A DNA stretch of 64,000 nt from Streptomyces roseifaciens. GTDB lineage: Bacteria > Actinomycetota > Actinomycetes > Streptomycetales > Streptomycetaceae. Below the pieces are notes generated by a model that did no database searches, was not told where the DNA came from, and was given only the letters and a program-made list of their open reading frames with translations. Positions 61,819-64,000 of this stretch are shown in pieces. Both the position numbers and the translations under genes were made by a program. The stretch lies in assembly GCF_001445655.1 (NCBI RefSeq), contig NZ_LNBE01000004.1, forward strand, positions 1,240,001 through 1,304,000, read 5' to 3'. Positions within the stretch are counted from its first letter, which is position 1, and each line of letters starts with the position of its first letter.

Positions 61819-63345
61819 ATGACCGACGCGCACAGCCAGGGCCCGTTCATCGCGGCGATCGACCAGGGCACCACCTCCTCCCGCTGCATCGTCTTCGACC
61901 GCGACGGACGCATCGTCTCCGTCGACCAGAAGGAGCACGAGCAGATCTTCCCGAAGCCGGGCTGGGTCGAGCACGACGCTACGGAGATCTGGACCAACGT
62001 CCAGGAAGTCGTCGCCGGCGCCGTCGAGAAGGCGGGCATCACCGCCGCCGACGTCAAGGCCATCGGCATCACCAACCAGCGCGAGACCACGCTGCTGTGG
62101 GACAAGAACACGGGCGAGCCGGTCTACAACGCCATCGTCTGGCAGGACACCCGCACCGACGCCCTGTGCAAGGAGCTCGGCCGCAACGTCGGCCAGGACC
62201 GCTTCCGCCGTGAGACGGGCCTGCCGCTGGCCTCGTACTTCTCCGGCCCGAAGGTCCGCTGGCTGCTGGACAACGTCGAGGGCCTGCGCGAGCGCGCCGA
62301 GGCCGGCGACATCCTCTTCGGCACCATGGACTCCTGGGTCATCTGGAACCTCACCGGTGGCACCGACGGCGGCGTTCACGTCACCGACGTCACCAACGCC
62401 TCCCGCACGATGCTGATGAACCTCCGCAGCCTCGACTGGGACGACCGCATCCTGGAGTCGATGGAGATCCCGGCCGCCCTGCTGCCGGAGATCCGCTCCT
62501 CCGCCGAGGTCTACGGCACCGCCAAGGGCGGCGCCCTCGCCGGCGTGCCCGTCGCCTCCGCGCTCGGCGACCAGCAGGCGGCCCTCTTCGGCCAGACCTG
62601 CTTCTCCGAGGGCGAGGCCAAGTCGACCTACGGCACCGGCACGTTCATGCTGATGAACACCGGCGACGAGCCCGTCAACTCCTACAACGGCCTGCTGACC
62701 ACCGTCGGCTACCGCATCGGCGACCAGAAGCCGGTCTACGCCCTCGAGGGCTCCATCGCCGTCACCGGCTCCCTCGTGCAGTGGATGCGCGACCAGATGG
62801 GCCTGATCAAGAGCGCGGCCGAGATCGAGACGCTCGCCAGCTCCGTCGAGGACAACGGCGGCGCCTACTTCGTGCCGGCCTTCTCCGGCCTGTTCGCCCC
62901 CTACTGGCGCTCCGACGCGCGCGGTGTCATCGCGGGCCTGACCCGCTACGTCACCAAGGCGCACATCGCCCGCGCCGTGCTCGAGGCCACCGCCTGGCAG
63001 ACCCGCGAGATCACCGACGCCATGACCAAGGACTCGGGCGTCGAGCTGACCGCACTCAAGGTCGACGGCGGCATGACCTCCAACAACTTGCTGATGCAGA
63101 CGCTCTCGGACTTCCTGGACGCACCCGTCGTGCGCCCGATGGTCGCCGAGACCACCTGCCTCGGCGCTGCCTACGCCGCCGGCCTCGCCGTCGGCTTCTG
63201 GCCGGACACCGACGCGCTGCGCGCCAACTGGCGCCGGGCCGCCGAGTGGACCCCCCGCATGGACGCGGACACGCGTGACCGCGAGTACAAGAACTGGCTC
63301 AAGGCCGTCGAGCGGACCATGGGCTGGATCGAGGACGAGGAGTAA
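61819..63345 (+). CDS. glpK: Glycerol kinase
   Basis: The 508-residue enzyme phosphorylates glycerol to glycerol-3-phosphate. It has the sugar-kinase ASKHA signatures: [21 protein letters not shown] at the N-terminus, [14 protein letters not shown], and the second-domain [25 protein letters not shown] and [10 protein letters not shown]. Its product is the GylR inducer. The TAA stop is two bases before the glpD ATG, indicating coupled translation. Confidence 0.97.
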   Translation: MTDAHSQGPFIAAIDQGTTSSRCIVFDRDGRIVSVDQKEHEQIFPKPGWVEHDATEIWTNVQEVVAGAVEKAGITAADVKAIGITNQRETTLLWDKNTGEPVYNAIVWQDTRTDALCKELGRNVGQDRFRRETGLPLASYFSGPKVRWLLDNVEGLRERAEAGDILFGTMDSWVIWNLTGGTDGGVHVTDVTNASRTMLMNLRSLDWDDRILESMEIPAALLPEIRSSAEVYGTAKGGALAGVPVASALGDQQAALFGQTCFSEGEAKSTYGTGTFMLMNTGDEPVNSYNGLLTTVGYRIGDQKPVYALEGSIAVTGSLVQWMRDQMGLIKSAAEIETLASSVEDNGGAYFVPAFSGLFAPYWRSDARGVIAGLTRYVTKAHIARAVLEATAWQTREITDAMTKDSGVELTALKVDGGMTSNNLLMQTLSDFLDAPVVRPMVAETTCLGAAYAAGLAVGFWPDTDALRANWRRAAEWTPRMDADTRDREYKNWLKAVERTMGWIEDEE

Positions 63346-63347
63346 TC

Positions 63348-64000
63348 ATGACAACCCCGCAGAGCGTTCCGACCCTGGGAACGCACCCGGCTGCCGGCGC
63401 CAACCCGGGCCGCGCCGAGACCCGGGAACGGCTGTCCAAGGCGACGTACGACCTCCTGGTGATCGGTGGCGGCATCCTGGGCACTTCGGTGGCCTGGCAC
63501 GCTGCGCAGTCCGGTCTGCGGGTCGCGATGGTGGACGCCGGCGACTTCGCCGGCGCCACCTCCTCCGCCTCCTCCAAGCTCGTCCACGGCGGTCTGCGCT
63601 ACCTGCAGACCGGCGCGGTCAAGCTGGTCGCGGAGAACCACCACGAGCGCCGGGTGCTGGCCAAGGACGTGGCCCCGCACCTGGTCAACCCGCTCACCTT
63701 CTACCTGCCCGTGTACAAGGGCGGCCCGGTCGGCGCGGCCAAGCTCGGCGCCGGTGTCTTCGCCTACTCGGCGCTGTCCGCCTTCGGCGACGGCGTCGGC
63801 AAGGTGATCTCCCCGGCCAAGGCCAAGGCCGACAACCCCGGTCTGCGCACGGACAACCTGAAGGCCGTCGCGGTCTACTACGACCACCAGATGAACGACT
63901 CCCGCGTGGCCGTCATGACGGTCCGCGCGGCGGTCGAGTCCGGTGCCGTCGTCCTCAACCACGCCGAGGTGACCGGCCTGCGCTTCACGCACGGCAAGGT
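63348..64000 (+). CDS. glpD: Glycerol-3-phosphate dehydrogenase (partial at right edge)
   Basis: The first 217 residues are present and the C-terminus is cut by the window edge. After an approximately 30-residue lead, the FAD-binding YDLLVIGGGILGTSVAWHAAQSG and KLVHGGLRYLQTG show the GlpD family. It oxidises glycerol-3-phosphate to dihydroxyacetone phosphate, feeding electrons to the respiratory chain. The ATG at 63348 has GAGGAG inside the end of glpK. Confidence 0.95.
   Translation, partial: MTTPQSVPTLGTHPAAGANPGRAETRERLSKATYDLLVIGGGILGTSVAWHAAQSGLRVAMVDAGDFAGATSSASSKLVHGGLRYLQTGAVKLVAENHHERRVLAKDVAPHLVNPLTFYLPVYKGGPVGAAKLGAGVFAYSALSAFGDGVGKVISPAKAKADNPGLRTDNLKAVAVYYDHQMNDSRVAVMTVRAAVESGAVVLNHAEVTGLRFTHGK

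Overview
The window is a stretch of high-GC actinobacterial chromosome, almost certainly from a Streptomyces. The evidence is extreme GC bias at third codon positions, GTG/TTG starts, chaplins (aerial-hyphae proteins), mycothiol biosynthesis (mshC) and a gylR-glpF-glpK-glpD glycerol operon. From memory the order resembles the S. coelicolor core interval between the SCO1725 lipase and the SCO1657-1661 metH/gyl genes, read in the opposite direction; this was not checked by alignment. I see no transposase, integrase, phage gene, CRISPR array or secondary-metabolite cluster.

Region 1 (1-7.3 kb, minus strand) is a surface polysaccharide locus: a flippase joined to a second polytopic membrane block (cut by the left edge), a polysaccharide deacetylase, two family-2 glycosyltransferases, a CelD/FemAB-like acyltransferase and a small membrane protein. 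Region 2 (7.6-12.5 kb) holds a secreted SGNH lipase, a transmembrane Ser/Thr kinase, a small unknown protein and a DrrAB-like ABC exporter divergent from its TetR gene. Region 3 (12.5-23.5 kb) has hmgA with a GntR gene, two TetR genes, an SDR, a NamZ-like exported muramidase, an alpha/beta hydrolase, a Cys-rich unknown, an amidase and soxR.

Region 4 (23.6-33.4 kb) is oxidoreductive: aldehyde and alcohol dehydrogenases, a DUF2165 membrane protein, an acyl-CoA dehydrogenase plus APH-type kinase pair of the ACAD10/11 kind, an MBL-fold hydrolase, and a MarR-controlled MFS exporter with a quinone-reductase-like enzyme. A tandem repeat of about 134 bp follows. Region 5 (33.9-43 kb) has NUDIX, EamA and APC transport genes, a [2Fe-2S] protein, ddaH, tRNA-Leu(GAG), an M20 peptidase and the chaplins chpH and chpC. 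Region 6 (43-54.5 kb) is a conserved actinobacterial block ending in mshC. It includes a degenerate RecD-like protein, an F420-type oxidoreductase, a ferritin-like protein, CorA, a histidine phosphatase, DUF3090 and a kinase-like protein. Region 7 (54.5-64 kb) has a Tat-exported beta-propeller protein, a SnoaL-like protein behind a textbook SoxR box, metH, and gylR-glpF-glpK-glpD (the last cut by the right edge).

The most interesting signals are four. (i) A split ACAD10/11-type hydroxyacyl-CoA kinase/dehydrogenase operon shares a 13-bp operator core with a distant SDR-TetR operon. (ii) A perfect SoxR box sits 33 kb from soxR, at an apparently leaderless promoter. (iii) A RecD-like protein has lost its Walker A motif. 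(iv) A large flippase is fused to a second membrane domain.
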